Part shown: piece after piece, positions 8,236 to 15,359 of the stretch
How the letters are laid out: each line of letters starts with the position of its first letter
Numbering within the stretch: the first letter of the stretch is position 1
Position numbers and translations under genes: made by a program
Assembly (NCBI GenBank): GCA_015494185.1
Contig: WGBT01000179.1
Coordinates: 1 to 15,359, forward strand
Reading direction: 5' to 3'
DNA: 15,359 nucleotides
Origin: Hyphomicrobiales bacterium
GTDB lineage: Bacteria; Pseudomonadota; Alphaproteobacteria; Rhizobiales; S144-35
Notes under the pieces: generated by a model
What the model saw: the letters and a program-made list of their open reading frames with translations, nothing else
Databases searched by the model: none
Told to the model about the DNA's origin: nothing

Positions 8236-10062
8236 TTAGGCATTCTCTGCTTGTTGGGCCCGTTGGGCGCGTTTGCGTTCATGGGGATCGAGATAGCGTT
8301 TGCGCAGGCGGATATTTTCCGGGGTGATCTCAACCAGCTCGTCATCCGCAATATAGGCCAGCGCGCGTTCCAAGGTCATCTTCATCGGCGGCGTGAGCTG
8401 TACCGCATCATCCTTGCCGGCGGCACGAATATTGGTCAGTTTCTTGCCTTTCAAGACATTGACCTCAAGATCATTGCTTTTGGCATGTTCGCCGACGATC
8501 ATGCCTTGATAGACCTTGGTTTGCGGGCCGATCATCAGCGCGCCGCGGTCTTCCAGGTTCCACAATGCATAGGCCACCGCCTCACCGGCCGAATTGGCGA
8601 TCAGCACCCCATTGCGGCGGCCCTGAATGGGCCCCTTATAGGGCGCATAGGCATGGAAAATCCGGTTCATGACGGCGGTGCCGCGGGTATCGGACAACAA
8701 TTCCCCCTGATAGCCGATCAAGCCGCGGGTCGGGACATGAAACACCAGCCGCTGGCGCCCTCCGCCTGAGGGCTTCATCTCCAAAAGCTCCCCCTTGCGT
8801 TCGGACAGTTTTTGCACCACGGCACCGGCATATTGCTCATCAACGTCGATAATGACTTCCTCGATCGGCTCCAAGCGCTTGCCGGTATCAGGATCGGTCT
8901 TGAAAACCACCCGCGGCCGCGACACGGTCAGCTCAAAGCCCTCACGGCGCATGGTTTCGATCAAAATCGCCAATTGCAACTCGCCGCGCCCAGCCACCTC
9001 AAAAGCATCTTTGTCTTGGGTTTCGGAAACCCTAAGGGCAACATTGCCCTCGGCCTCGCGCAACAAACGCTCGCGGATCACCCGGCTTTGCACTTTTGAA
9101 CCTTCCGTGCCCGCCAGGGGACCATCATTGATGCGGAACGTCATCGACAGGGTCGGCGGATCGACAGGGTCAGCCTGCAGCGGCTTTGTGACCTCAAGCG
9201 CACACAGCGTGTCAGCAACGCCCGCCTCGGCCAGCCCGGCAATGGCGACAATATCACCGGCATGGCCTTCCTCGATCGGCTGACGTTCCAACCCGCGAAA
9301 CGCCAAGACTTTGGAAACACGGCCTTTTTCAACAACATTGCCCTCGCGGTCAAGGGCCTGAATGGGGGTGTTGGGGGTGATGCTGCCCGACAAAATCCGC
9401 CCGGTGAGCAGCCGCCCCAGATAGGGATCCGCCTCAAGCGTGGTCGCCAGCATCCGAAACGGTCCGGCCTCGATTTTGGGCGGCTCCACATGGGAAAGCA
9501 CCAGATCGAACAGGGGCGCCATCCCCTGCTTCGGCCCCTCAGGGTCAAGCGCCATCCAGCCTTGTTTCGCAGAACCATAAAGCACTGGAAAATCAAGCTG
9601 TTCATCACTGGCGTCGAGATTGATGAACAGGTCGAAGACCTCATCGAGCACAGCAGAATGACGTTCCTCGGGCTTATCGATCTTATTGATGGCGACAATC
9701 GGTTTGAGCCCGACCTTGAGCGCCTTGGAAAGCACGAATTTGGTCTGCGGCATCGGGCCTTCCGCGGCATCGACGAGCACAATAGCCCCATCCACCATGT
9801 TCAAGATACGTTCCACCTCGCCGCCAAAATCGGCATGTCCAGGCGTGTCGACAATATTGATGCGGGTATCTTTCCAGACCAGGCTGGTGCATTTCGCCAA
9901 AATGGTAATGCCACGCTCGCGCTCGAGATCATTGCAGTCCATGGCCCGTTCGGCAACCCGCTGATTGTCGCGAAACACGCCAGACTCGCGTAACAGAACA
10001 TCGATCAAAGTGGTCTTGCCATGGTCGACATGGGCGATAATGGCGATATTGCGAAGTTTCAT
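8236..10062 (-). CDS. typA: translational GTPase TypA/BipA
   Basis: This is a ribosome-associated GTPase of the EF-G/LepA superfamily, linked to stress, low-temperature growth and ribosome assembly. The full-length protein of 608 residues has all G motifs: AHVDHGKTT at 10-18 (P loop), ERERGIT at 48-53 (switch I), [11 protein letters not shown] at 72-82 (switch II), NKID at 126-129 and GSAKQGW near 163-169. The C-terminal TypA-specific part is intact ([41 protein letters not shown]). The ATG at 10062 fits the family start exactly, although no strong Shine-Dalgarno is visible. It lies 80 bases downstream of the shell-protein gene and abuts folP, so the three may form one transcript. Confidence 0.97.
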   Translation of the reverse strand: MKLRNIAIIAHVDHGKTTLIDVLLRESGVFRDNQRVAERAMDCNDLERERGITILAKCTSLVWKDTRINIVDTPGHADFGGEVERILNMVDGAIVLVDAAEGPMPQTKFVLSKALKVGLKPIVAINKIDKPEERHSAVLDEVFDLFINLDASDEQLDFPVLYGSAKQGWMALDPEGPKQGMAPLFDLVLSHVEPPKIEAGPFRMLATTLEADPYLGRLLTGRILSGSITPNTPIQALDREGNVVEKGRVSKVLAFRGLERQPIEEGHAGDIVAIAGLAEAGVADTLCALEVTKPLQADPVDPPTLSMTFRINDGPLAGTEGSKVQSRVIRERLLREAEGNVALRVSETQDKDAFEVAGRGELQLAILIETMRREGFELTVSRPRVVFKTDPDTGKRLEPIEEVIIDVDEQYAGAVVQKLSERKGELLEMKPSGGGRQRLVFHVPTRGLIGYQGELLSDTRGTAVMNRIFHAYAPYKGPIQGRRNGVLIANSAGEAVAYALWNLEDRGALMIGPQTKVYQGMIVGEHAKSNDLEVNVLKGKKLTNIRAAGKDDAVQLTPPMKMTLERALAYIADDELVEITPENIRLRKRYLDPHERKRAQRAQQAENA

Positions 10063-10142
10063 GGTGTTGTTTTTTCAGGTCAGGTTGTTTGCTCTCAAAG
10101 CCTCGGATTGGCGCACGGGTTCATAACAGAAATACACAAGAA

Positions 10143-10781
10143 TCAAGACCAGGATGGATTTTCGACGGCCTCCACGGCAGCCGCGGCGGCTTCATCGACA
10201 TCCCCTTCACGGCCCGCCATGATCAACCGGCCAAAAGCCCCCACCCCGCTGCATTCGACAAGCGTTACATTCGACGCCTTTTCGGCCTGATTGGCCGCAT
10301 AGACAATATAGCCTGCCGGCTCGGTTTCCAAAATAAACATGCTCTGGCCCGGCAAAATCATCGAACCGCGCCGGTTTTGCCGGTTGATGAGAACGGTATG
10401 ATCGGGGGTCATGCCGCGAATGGTTTCCTGCCAGGCGATGCGCGGGGTCTGACGCTCGTGCTGGGCGCCGTTTCCTCCATTGCCGTTCCCATTGCTCAAC
10501 GCGGCAAGCACGGCGCGCCCCGCCTCGCGCACATCGCTGGAATCACGGTGATGGATCACCATCGAGCCATAAGCCCGTTCTACGATCTGCTGCGCCAAAT
10601 GCACCCGGGTCGACTTGAGCGCCACATCGGTCAGCCGATGAACCGCCATCCCCGGCGCCACCTCGATCCAGATACAGGCATCGCCTGGCACCGGCAAAAA
10701 CCCTTGCGATGCGGTCGCAATCAGAGCCGCAAGCTGCGGCTGCAAGGCATCGACATAGACATAGGCTCTCAGTTTGATCAT
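10143..10781 (-). CDS. CsoS1D-like tandem BMC-domain shell protein (BMC-T)
   Basis: This closely resembles CsoS1D, the tandem BMC-domain trimer of alpha-carboxysome shells that stacks face to face and has a gated central pore. Numbered from ATG 10781 (212 residues), domain 1 covers about 2-94, with [37 protein letters not shown] and IVERAYGSM. The adjacent Glu68 and Arg69 match the CsoS1D pore-gating Glu/Arg pair. A Gly/Asn linker follows at about 96-106. Domain 2 (about 115-206) has [31 protein letters not shown] and [19 protein letters not shown]. No RuBisCO, CsoS2, carbonic anhydrase or other shell genes are in the window. The start is uncertain: a TTG at 10799 lengthens it by six residues, and no good ribosome site supports either. 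The family is recognised from memory of CsoS1D; the function here is unknown. Confidence 0.87.
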   Translation of the reverse strand: MIKLRAYVYVDALQPQLAALIATASQGFLPVPGDACIWIEVAPGMAVHRLTDVALKSTRVHLAQQIVERAYGSMVIHHRDSSDVREAGRAVLAALSNGNGNGGNGAQHERQTPRIAWQETIRGMTPDHTVLINRQNRRGSMILPGQSMFILETEPAGYIVYAANQAEKASNVTLVECSGVGAFGRLIMAGREGDVDEAAAAAVEAVENPSWS

Positions 10782-10835
10782 TCCGGCGGCACGCCCCAAT
10801 CTGGTTTTGCTATCCTTTCATGGCGTTTGCGCGCT

Positions 10836-10841
10836 GTTATA
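10836..10841 (-). promoter_or_regulatory. candidate -10 element for the BMC gene
   Basis: TATAAC on the minus strand (10841-10836), preceded by TG, matches an extended -10 at 5/6 positions and would start transcription about 48 bases before ATG 10781. The -35 (TTCATT at 17 bases) is poor. Confidence 0.3.
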
Positions 10842-10878
10842 CAAGCAAGCCCAAGCAAAATGAAACCCCGCCTGCTAT

Positions 10879-10906
10879 TAAGTCACACCCGCTAAGTCAC
10901 ACCCGC
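10879..10906. repeat. perfect 14-base tandem repeat, two copies
   Basis: TAAGTCACACCCGC occurs at 10879-10892 and again at 10893-10906 without a mismatch. The second copy runs into CACCCGCGGGGTG (10900-10912), a 5-bp inverted repeat around GCG. It lies in the divergent region between the BMC gene and hrcA and could be a paired regulator site or a slippage duplication. Confidence 0.6.
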
Positions 10907-11026
10907 GGGGTGAGCGATGATTTTGGAAAGATGCCACGATTTTTTCAAGAAATCCGAGCAATCTTTCAGCACCAACGATCCGAGGCGCGGCTTGCGGGAA
11001 TTGCAAATTCCCTCAACCATCGCAGT

Positions 11027-11062
11027 TTGACGATTGACCCTTGACCGCCAGCCCCTTAGATT
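11027..11062 (+). promoter_or_regulatory. candidate hrcA promoter with three TTGAC heptamers
   Basis: TTGACC at 11034-11039, a 17-base spacer and TAGATT at 11057-11062 make a reasonable vegetative promoter, starting about 38 bases before ATG 11107. TTGAC occurs three times at exact 7-base steps (11027, 11034, 11041), so several -35 choices or a repeated protein site are possible. Confidence 0.45.
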
Positions 11063-11106
11063 ACACATCAAGTGCACAAAGTTTGAAAACGGCCATCGAA
11101 GTTAAA

Positions 11107-12171
11107 ATGAACGATGATCGCACGACTTTGCAGGAGCTCGATGAACGCTCCCGGGAAATTTTCAAAGCCATTGTGGAAGGTTACCTGAAAACCGGCGCCC
11201 CGGTCGGATCACGCAATGTCAGCCGGGCCCTGCCGATGAGCCTGTCACCGGCCTCGGTGCGCAATGTCATGTCCGATCTGGAAGAGCTGGGGCTTATTCA
11301 TGCGCCGCATGTTTCCGCCGGACGTCAACCCACCCATCATGGCTTGCGGCTGTTTGTCGACAGTGTCATGGAAATTGGCAATTTGAGCGATGAAGAACGC
11401 GCCGAAATTGACAAACGTGTCGGCCAATTCGCCCATGACAGCGATATCGAAGAAATGCTGGCCGATGCAAGCGAGCTGATCTCCGGGCTGTCCAATTGCG
11501 CCGGTGTGGTCTTGACCCAAAAACGCATTGACCGGTTGAAACACATCGATTTCGTGGTGCTCGAGCCTGGCCGCGCCCTGGTGGTGCTGGTCGGCAGTGA
11601 TGGTATGGTTGAAAACCGCATCATCGATTTGCCGCAAGGGCTGCCCCCGTCGGCCTTGGTGGAAGCGGCCAACTATCTAAACACCCATGTCACCGGCAAG
11701 ACCCTGGCCGAGGCGCGCAAGATACTTGATGAGCAGCTCAACCAACACAGCCAGCAACTCGATGAATTGACAGCCGAAATGGTCAAAACCGGATTGGCCC
11801 AGTGGTCCCGCGGCAATAATGGTGACAAGAGCCTGATCGTGCGGGGGCGTTCCCACCTCATCAACGAATTACACAAAGCCGATGATTTGGAACGGATTCA
11901 ACAACTTTTCGACGATCTCGAACGCAAACGCGACCTTGTGCAACTGTTGGAACTTGCCGACGACGCCGATGGCGTGCGTATCTTCATTGGGGCCGAGAAC
12001 AAGCTCTTTTCGCTGTCCGGCTCATCGATGATCGTCGCCCCCTTTCGTGATGAAAACCGCAAAGCCATTGGAGTGCTCGGGGTTATTGGGCCAACCCGTT
12101 TGAATTATGCCCGGATCATTCCCATTGTCGATTATACCGCGCGGTTGATGGGCCGCTTGCTGCCTGGCTAG
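11107..12171 (+). CDS. hrcA: heat-inducible transcription repressor HrcA
   Basis: HrcA represses class I heat-shock operons (groESL, sometimes dnaK) by binding the CIRCE inverted repeat; its activity depends on GroEL. The protein has 354 residues from ATG 11107, the usual length. The N-terminal winged helix is clear: RSREIFKAIVEGYLKTGAPVG, then LSPASVRNVMSDLEELG and APHVSAGRQPT within the first 80 or so residues. The GAF-like middle domain contains GVVLTQKRIDRLKHIDFV, and the C-terminal end has FIGAENKLFSLSGSSMI and GVLGVIGPTRLNYARIIP. The frame stays open to a TTG at 11041, but ATG 11107 matches the family start and has GAAG six to seven bases upstream. It is followed by grpE after 260 bases, the usual alphaproteobacterial order. 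Confidence 0.96.
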   Translation: MNDDRTTLQELDERSREIFKAIVEGYLKTGAPVGSRNVSRALPMSLSPASVRNVMSDLEELGLIHAPHVSAGRQPTHHGLRLFVDSVMEIGNLSDEERAEIDKRVGQFAHDSDIEEMLADASELISGLSNCAGVVLTQKRIDRLKHIDFVVLEPGRALVVLVGSDGMVENRIIDLPQGLPPSALVEAANYLNTHVTGKTLAEARKILDEQLNQHSQQLDELTAEMVKTGLAQWSRGNNGDKSLIVRGRSHLINELHKADDLERIQQLFDDLERKRDLVQLLELADDADGVRIFIGAENKLFSLSGSSMIVAPFRDENRKAIGVLGVIGPTRLNYARIIPIVDYTARLMGRLLPG

Positions 12172-12431
12172 ATTTTCTGCGGCAAAATTCCAGACAATGA
12201 TCGTCATGCGCCATTTGCGTCCCTTTGGTGAGGAAAAGAAGGAATAACGGTTATCGTCCATCATTTTGCAATGGAATTGAGGGCCGTGCCTTGATTTTTC
12301 CCATCAAAGGCTCGATATGTGGTTAGGAAAACTCTGGTTGGGTGGGGTGGATAGACAATCCGCCCAATGATTGGAAACTCTTAAATTCCTTAAGCGTTTT
12401 CTGCCCTTAGCAAACAAAATTGAGTGGTATT
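12172..12431 (+). other. hrcA-grpE intergenic region
   Basis: No gene or CIRCE site is seen. CTTGAT at 12290-12295 followed by CGATAT at 12313-12318 loosely resembles an alphaproteobacterial RpoH promoter, but the spacing and -10 are imperfect. CTTAA (12380-12384) and TTAAG (12390-12394) form a small inverted repeat about 40 bases before the grpE start. The 260-base gap makes a separate grpE promoter likely. Confidence 0.35.
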
Positions 12432-13232
12432 ATGATGAATTCAGAAGGTGCTGCAAATCCTGAAAAAAACCAAGGGTATACCGAATCGGAACATGGCGAA
12501 ACGACAGTTGGTGAGTCCGCAGGTGCAGGAACCGCCAATCCCCCCCAAAATGACGCTCAGGCAGCAGCAACATCAGCAAATTCCGAAACCAAGACGGCTG
12601 AAGCTGAAGGCGCTTCTGAAGAAGGATCAAATGAAGAAGTATCGGAAGTCGAACAATTGAAAGCGGAAAATAGCGAGCTGCGTGACCGGGTTTTGAGGCT
12701 CATGGCCGAGATGGAAAATCTGCGCCGCCGCACAGAACGCGAAAAAGCCGACATTGCCAGCTATGCGATCAGCAATTTCGCCCGGGATGTCTTGGCTATC
12801 GGTGACAATTTGGAGCGTGCCTTGACGGCGGTTCCCGATGAAGCCTTACAGAAAGATCCAACGCTCAAAGCTCTGCATGACGGGGTCGGCGTGACCCAGC
12901 GTGAATTGCATAATGTTCTTGAACGCCATCACGTCCGCCCGATCGAGGCGGAGGGCCAGCGCTTTGATCCCAACCTGCATCAGGCCATGTTTGAGATCGA
13001 CAACCCGGATGTGCCGGCAGGAACCGTCTTACAAGTCGTACAACCCGGATATATGATTGGCGAGCGCGTCTTGCGGCCGGCAATGGTGGGGGTTTCCAAG
13101 GGCGGACCACGGGTTATGGCCGAGAACAAGGCGGAAACTGGCGCCAAGGCGGCAGAAGAGACAGCAGATCAGACGTCGGCCAATACTGCAAAAACTGACG
13201 ATCCTGGCACGGAAGCGAACACCCAAACATGA
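12432..13232 (+). CDS. grpE: GrpE, nucleotide exchange factor of DnaK
   Basis: GrpE is a homodimer that releases ADP from DnaK during refolding. The protein has 266 residues from ATG 12432; ATG 12435 is almost equally good, since GAGTGG sits 4 or 7 bases upstream respectively. Residues 1-70 are acidic and low-complexity. A long coiled coil follows (about 70-125, [34 protein letters not shown]), then the head with [20 protein letters not shown] and the GrpE signature [20 protein letters not shown] at about 202-221. The last 40 residues are an Ala/Thr/Glu/Lys-rich tail longer than in E. coli GrpE. dnaK is not in the window. Confidence 0.96.
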   Translation: MMNSEGAANPEKNQGYTESEHGETTVGESAGAGTANPPQNDAQAAATSANSETKTAEAEGASEEGSNEEVSEVEQLKAENSELRDRVLRLMAEMENLRRRTEREKADIASYAISNFARDVLAIGDNLERALTAVPDEALQKDPTLKALHDGVGVTQRELHNVLERHHVRPIEAEGQRFDPNLHQAMFEIDNPDVPAGTVLQVVQPGYMIGERVLRPAMVGVSKGGPRVMAENKAETGAKAAEETADQTSANTAKTDDPGTEANTQT

Positions 13233-13251
13233 TTCTCGAACGCTCCCCCAA

Positions 13252-13350
13252 AGCCCAATCTGAAAAGTGGGAACCAACTTTCGGATGAGTTTGTGCGGCA
13301 AAACAAGAAACTAGGGCAAAATCCGATTCTATGTGGCTTGGATTTTGCTC
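13252..13350. repeat. double-palindrome intergenic element resembling RIME1
   Basis: GAAAAGTGGGAACC...ACTTTCGGAT at 13262-13285 resembles, from memory, the common rhizobial intergenic motif with GTGGGAACCGGTTTTCGGA. It is followed by a 9-bp perfect stem, GCAAAATCC (13316-13324) and GGATTTTGC (13340-13348), with a 15-base loop. Two palindromes over about 100 bases is the reported form of RIME1 elements. This copy is diverged. Confidence 0.4.
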
Positions 13351-13407
13351 AAAAGCAACATATCATCCTCCCATAGCTTTACTGTGCCAAGGGCATGCGC
13401 CCCATCT

Positions 13408-13439
13408 CGATAGAAGCAGTATGCAAACTGCTTCTATCG
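13408..13439. terminator. 13-bp perfect hairpin between convergent grpE and bactofilin genes
   Basis: CGATAGAAGCAGT (13408-13420) and ACTGCTTCTATCG (13427-13439) pair perfectly around ATGCAA. It sits between two converging genes, the place for a bidirectional terminator. Neither side has a U-tract, so a Rho-independent role is not certain. Confidence 0.45.
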
Positions 13440-13547
13440 CCCCTTGATCATCGTTGATCGTTGCTTCCTGATCCTTAATGCAGCTCAAATATTCAACCTC
13501 TATTCGGTGAAAGTGGTAAGACCTTTGCAACGCGCTTTTGGCTTTCG

Positions 13548-13934
13548 TTACGCAGCCAACGGATTTTGGGAACGTTTCAAGCCACCATCGAAAATAGCAC
13601 CATCGGCAATAGCGATGGTTGTATAAAGAATATCCCCATCAACACGCGAGTCTGGCTCTAGAACCACATGCTCCCCCTTAATCGTACCACTGATTGAACC
13701 GCTGATGACCACTTTTTGCGCCACAACGCCACCTTTGACCTTTGCGGTACTGCCAAGGGTTAGGGTATCGCAACGGATATCGCCATTGACTTCACCATCA
13801 ATCTGCAAGGCCCCTTTAGCGCTCAAATTACCGGTAATGCTGACATCGGTCGCGATCACAGATTCGGCTGAAATCACATTCCCTGGTGCAGACACCCCCT
13901 CGGTTTGAACCGCCCCCTCCTTATTATTCAACAT
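13548..13934 (-). CDS. bactofilin (polymer-forming cytoskeletal protein)
   Basis: Bactofilins are small beta-helical proteins that polymerise without nucleotides, usually at the inner membrane face, and organise cell-wall synthesis, stalks or cell curvature. This one has 128 residues. After about 23 flexible N-terminal residues comes the repetitive core (about 24-121) with regularly spaced Gly and hydrophobic residues: SVIATDVSITGNL, GALQIDGEVNGDI, STAKVKGGV, GSISGTIKGEHVVL, SRVDGDILYTTIAI, GAIFDGGL. It ends with a short tail. ATG 13934 is chosen because GGAGGG lies 8 bases upstream; ATG 13940 is only 2 bases from it, and longer TTG starts lack support. The usual partner, an M23 peptidase gene, is not adjacent. 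Confidence 0.93.
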   Translation of the reverse strand: MLNNKEGAVQTEGVSAPGNVISAESVIATDVSITGNLSAKGALQIDGEVNGDIRCDTLTLGSTAKVKGGVVAQKVVISGSISGTIKGEHVVLEPDSRVDGDILYTTIAIADGAIFDGGLKRSQNPLAA

Positions 13935-14364
13935 AGACATATCCCTCCACAATGAACATTGAGTATGGCCCGGCCTTTGCAGCTTATTTCGCCCACTCAA
14001 GTCTGCCAATGGATGAGGCCAGCAACCCTACTGCAATCAAGCTGTGACGCAATGGCTTCGCCTCCCCTGTGATGATCATTCTATATCCCATCATTCTGCG
14101 GCACAATGAAGGAAAATTCTAAAGAAACTTTCTCCACTCGTGCCTAACGAAGCTGTGCTTCAAAGCCCACATCATAAAAAAGAACAGCCTCTAAAGGTGA
14201 GTATCCCTGTTTTTCGGGAAAACTGTCAACGGAAACTCTAAGCGGTAACACTACAGCCCCTTATTAATTTATTAATTTTGACCGCTCATCCTTTCCGTAT
14301 CCCTTCGGAGATTGTTCGGCTTAAATTGAACGGCATGGCGCATAAAGATCAGGAGGGCGGATGT

Positions 14365-14436
14365 ATGACTTGGAAACCACGGGTCTGCGATAACACAGAA
14401 ACCGGCTCCCTGCTCACATTGGCAACCCATGAATGA
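14365..14436 (+). CDS. possible 23-residue micro-ORF
   Basis: ATG 14365 follows AGGAGGG (14351-14357) with an ideal 7-base spacer, and reads MTWKPRVCDNTETGSLLTLA plus three residues before TGA at 14434-14436. An overlapping ATG at 14361 gives only ten residues. The ribosome site is the best in this stretch, but the product resembles nothing I know; it could be a leader peptide or a chance ORF. Confidence 0.25.
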   Translation: MTWKPRVCDNTETGSLLTLATHE

Positions 14437-14493
14437 CGATCAATGCTGGTTTTGGCGTAACGTAACCCCGCTTTTTTATGGTTTTTATTTTAT

Positions 14494-14544
14494 GGTTTTC
14501 ACTGGGGTATGGGTTTTACTGGGGTATGGGTTTTACTGGGGCAG
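14494..14544. repeat. 17-base tandem repeat, three copies
   Basis: Units at 14494-14510, 14511-14527 and 14528-14544 share TTTTACTGGGGTAT with few changes; units 2 and 3 differ only at their last bases. It ends 61 bases beyond the stop of the minus-strand membrane protein gene. It is a variable-number repeat candidate. Confidence 0.8.
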
Positions 14545-14605
14545 CTTTCTTCTTCACACAGCCTCTGGGCCTTTCTCTACGCTCCGCCTCCCCCTTACCC
14601 AGTCG

Positions 14606-15196
14606 TCAATTACGTTCTGTGTTGGGCTTCAAGCCGACAGCTTCCCAAAAGGCTGCTGTGAAATGACCATGGGCATAAGAAACCGCAAATGCAATCCCCA
14701 CCGGCACCAGAAAAGACCACCAATGCCCCACACTTGCCTGCATCACCGCCTGTTCATTGGCGAACACGAGAGTATAGATGGCCGCACTTGCTGCCGCCCA
14801 TGGCAGCACGGGACGGAGCTTGGCCGGCACCCGGAAACGCCGGTTGAGATACCGCCGGCGGGCGCGATGCAAGACTTCCGCCCGGCGATGACGTGGGCGG
14901 CGGTCAACAGAAGTGGCGTCTTCCAGCGTTGGGGTAAACAGAGCATGACCCGTCTGCAGTTGATGCTCCAAATTGGTGACTTTTATAAAGGGATGAGTGA
15001 AAGAGTAAGAAGCAACAACGGGAGCAGTGCTGGGGCGGTCTTGATGATGCTTGTGAGTGTCTTTTGGATGATTAATGTGATCGTCCTTTGCCTGACCTGA
15101 TATCGTTGCTTCATCTGAATCTGGCAGCAGCAATTTCAGCTGCCGATCTGTGGCGCGCACAAAGGGATTGGCGCAGTCAGTGGCGACCTGAGACAT
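14606..15196 (-). CDS. hypothetical small membrane protein with His-rich N-terminal region
   Basis: I do not recognise this 196-residue protein. Residues 1-95 are polar and probably flexible, with a His cluster at 40-51 (HINHPKDTHKHH). An Arg-rich stretch (99-128) precedes two likely membrane helices, about 129-146 and 159-176, the second within GHWWSFLVPVGIAFAVSYAH; the end carries HFTAAFWEAVGLKP. The basic segment suggests a cytoplasmic N-terminus. ATG 15196 has AGGAG two bases upstream, rather close. The C-terminal half looks conserved in style (Trp/His/Phe-rich turn), which favours this strand over the overlapping plus-strand frame. Function is unknown; metal or redox roles would be guesswork. 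Confidence 0.6.
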   Translation of the reverse strand: MSQVATDCANPFVRATDRQLKLLLPDSDEATISGQAKDDHINHPKDTHKHHQDRPSTAPVVASYSFTHPFIKVTNLEHQLQTGHALFTPTLEDATSVDRRPRHRRAEVLHRARRRYLNRRFRVPAKLRPVLPWAAASAAIYTLVFANEQAVMQASVGHWWSFLVPVGIAFAVSYAHGHFTAAFWEAVGLKPNTERN

Positions 15197-15335
15197 TTCT
15201 CCTGTTTCCCTTAATTCCCCTCTTGATTTCCTCGTTCTTCGCTCTTAATGCCTCCCACCCCTTAACTTTTAATCTCTCCTTCTTTCTCCGCCCTCTTTTT
15301 TCTGAACCTTTTTTCCGCCCCCTCCCAATCACCGC
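15197..15335 (-). other. purine-rich leader upstream of the membrane protein gene
   Basis: On the plus strand this stretch is almost all C and T (for example TCTCTCCTTCTTTCTCC at 15281-15297), so the minus-strand transcript would be a long A/G run with repeated GGAG or GAGG cores. No clear promoter or gene is seen. An ATG on the plus strand at 15354 is too close to the edge to judge. Confidence 0.45.
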
Positions 15336-15359
15336 ACTAAAAAAGATAAGCCATGATTG

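Larger units (their letters stand above)
10782..11106. other. divergent intergenic region between BMC gene and hrcA
   Basis: This region of 325 bases holds promoters firing both ways: a TATAAC -10 for the BMC gene and TTGACC/TAGATT for hrcA. It also carries the 14-base tandem repeat and the TTGAC heptamers. No RNA gene or credible ORF is seen. The CIRCE operator (TTAGCACTC-N9-GAGTGCTAA) that HrcA binds is absent. Confidence 0.6.
13935..14605. other. 670-base stretch without a confident gene
   Basis: This holds the bactofilin leader, an A/T-rich segment around 14260-14280 containing ATTAAT twice, a possible micro-ORF at 14365-14436 and a 17-base tandem repeat at 14494-14544. I found no tRNA-like or rRNA-like structure. 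A plus-strand open frame starting at 14429 runs through the repeat and then antisense to the next gene, so it is not called. Confidence 0.5.

Noticed and set aside
7294..9993. Plus-strand open frames opposite folP and typA
   Set aside because: Both minus-strand genes are full-length with all family motifs, so these are shadows.
11041..11106. TTG start giving HrcA 22 extra residues
   Set aside because: The extension would overlap the promoter candidate, and ATG 11107 fits the family N-terminus.
10800..12431. CIRCE operator near hrcA or grpE
   Set aside because: I looked for TTAGCACTC and GAGTGCTAA half sites in both intergenic regions and found none.
14429..15100. Plus-strand frame of 223 codons
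   Set aside because: Beyond about 14605 it is antisense to the minus-strand gene whose translation has coherent membrane helices. Its first part crosses the 17-base repeats and may only be open by chance.
13233..15359. tRNA, CRISPR array, transposase or integrase signals
   Set aside because: No cloverleaf-like sequence, spaced repeat array or mobile-element protein motifs could be found.

Overview
The window looks like chromosomal DNA of an alphaproteobacterium. The hrcA-grpE pair, a dihydropteroate synthase with a long N-terminal extension, TypA, a bactofilin and an intergenic element resembling rhizobial RIME-type palindromes all fit that class. I cannot name a genus.

Layout. Positions 1-6204 (minus strand) are one uninterrupted reading frame of 2068 codons that leaves the window at the left edge. 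I checked it triplet by triplet and found no stop. It encodes a giant RTX/hemolysin-type Ca-binding protein with a hydrophobic N-terminal third, two blocks of Gly/Asp nonapeptides, an EF-hand-like block, an internal duplication, and at least three RTX plus hemolysin-related modules. Just upstream, 6279-6974 (minus) encodes an HlyC/RtxC-type toxin-activating acyltransferase. The two form an rtxC-rtxA pair with a promoter and palindromic operator candidate in front (about 7015-7053).

Positions 7153-10781 (minus) hold three tightly or moderately spaced genes in the transcription order BMC shell protein, typA, folP. The first gene of this group is the most surprising: it strongly resembles CsoS1D, the tandem-domain gated shell trimer of alpha-carboxysomes. 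No other carboxysome or microcompartment gene is visible.

Divergent from it, 11107-13232 (plus) carries hrcA and grpE, the heat-shock repressor and the DnaK nucleotide-exchange factor. A 315-base gap with three palindromic structures follows. Next comes a bactofilin (13548-13934, minus), a roughly 670-base largely gene-free stretch with a 17-base tandem repeat and one possible micro-ORF, and finally a small two-helix membrane protein of unknown function (14606-15196, minus). Its leader is strikingly purine-rich.

How it works together. hrcA/grpE, typA and folP are housekeeping or stress genes. The rtxC-rtxA pair is an accessory insertion downstream of them; its secretion genes and the toxin C-terminus would lie beyond the left edge. 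The points most worth pursuing are the stand-alone CsoS1D-like shell protein and the hybrid, probably acylated, giant RTX protein.
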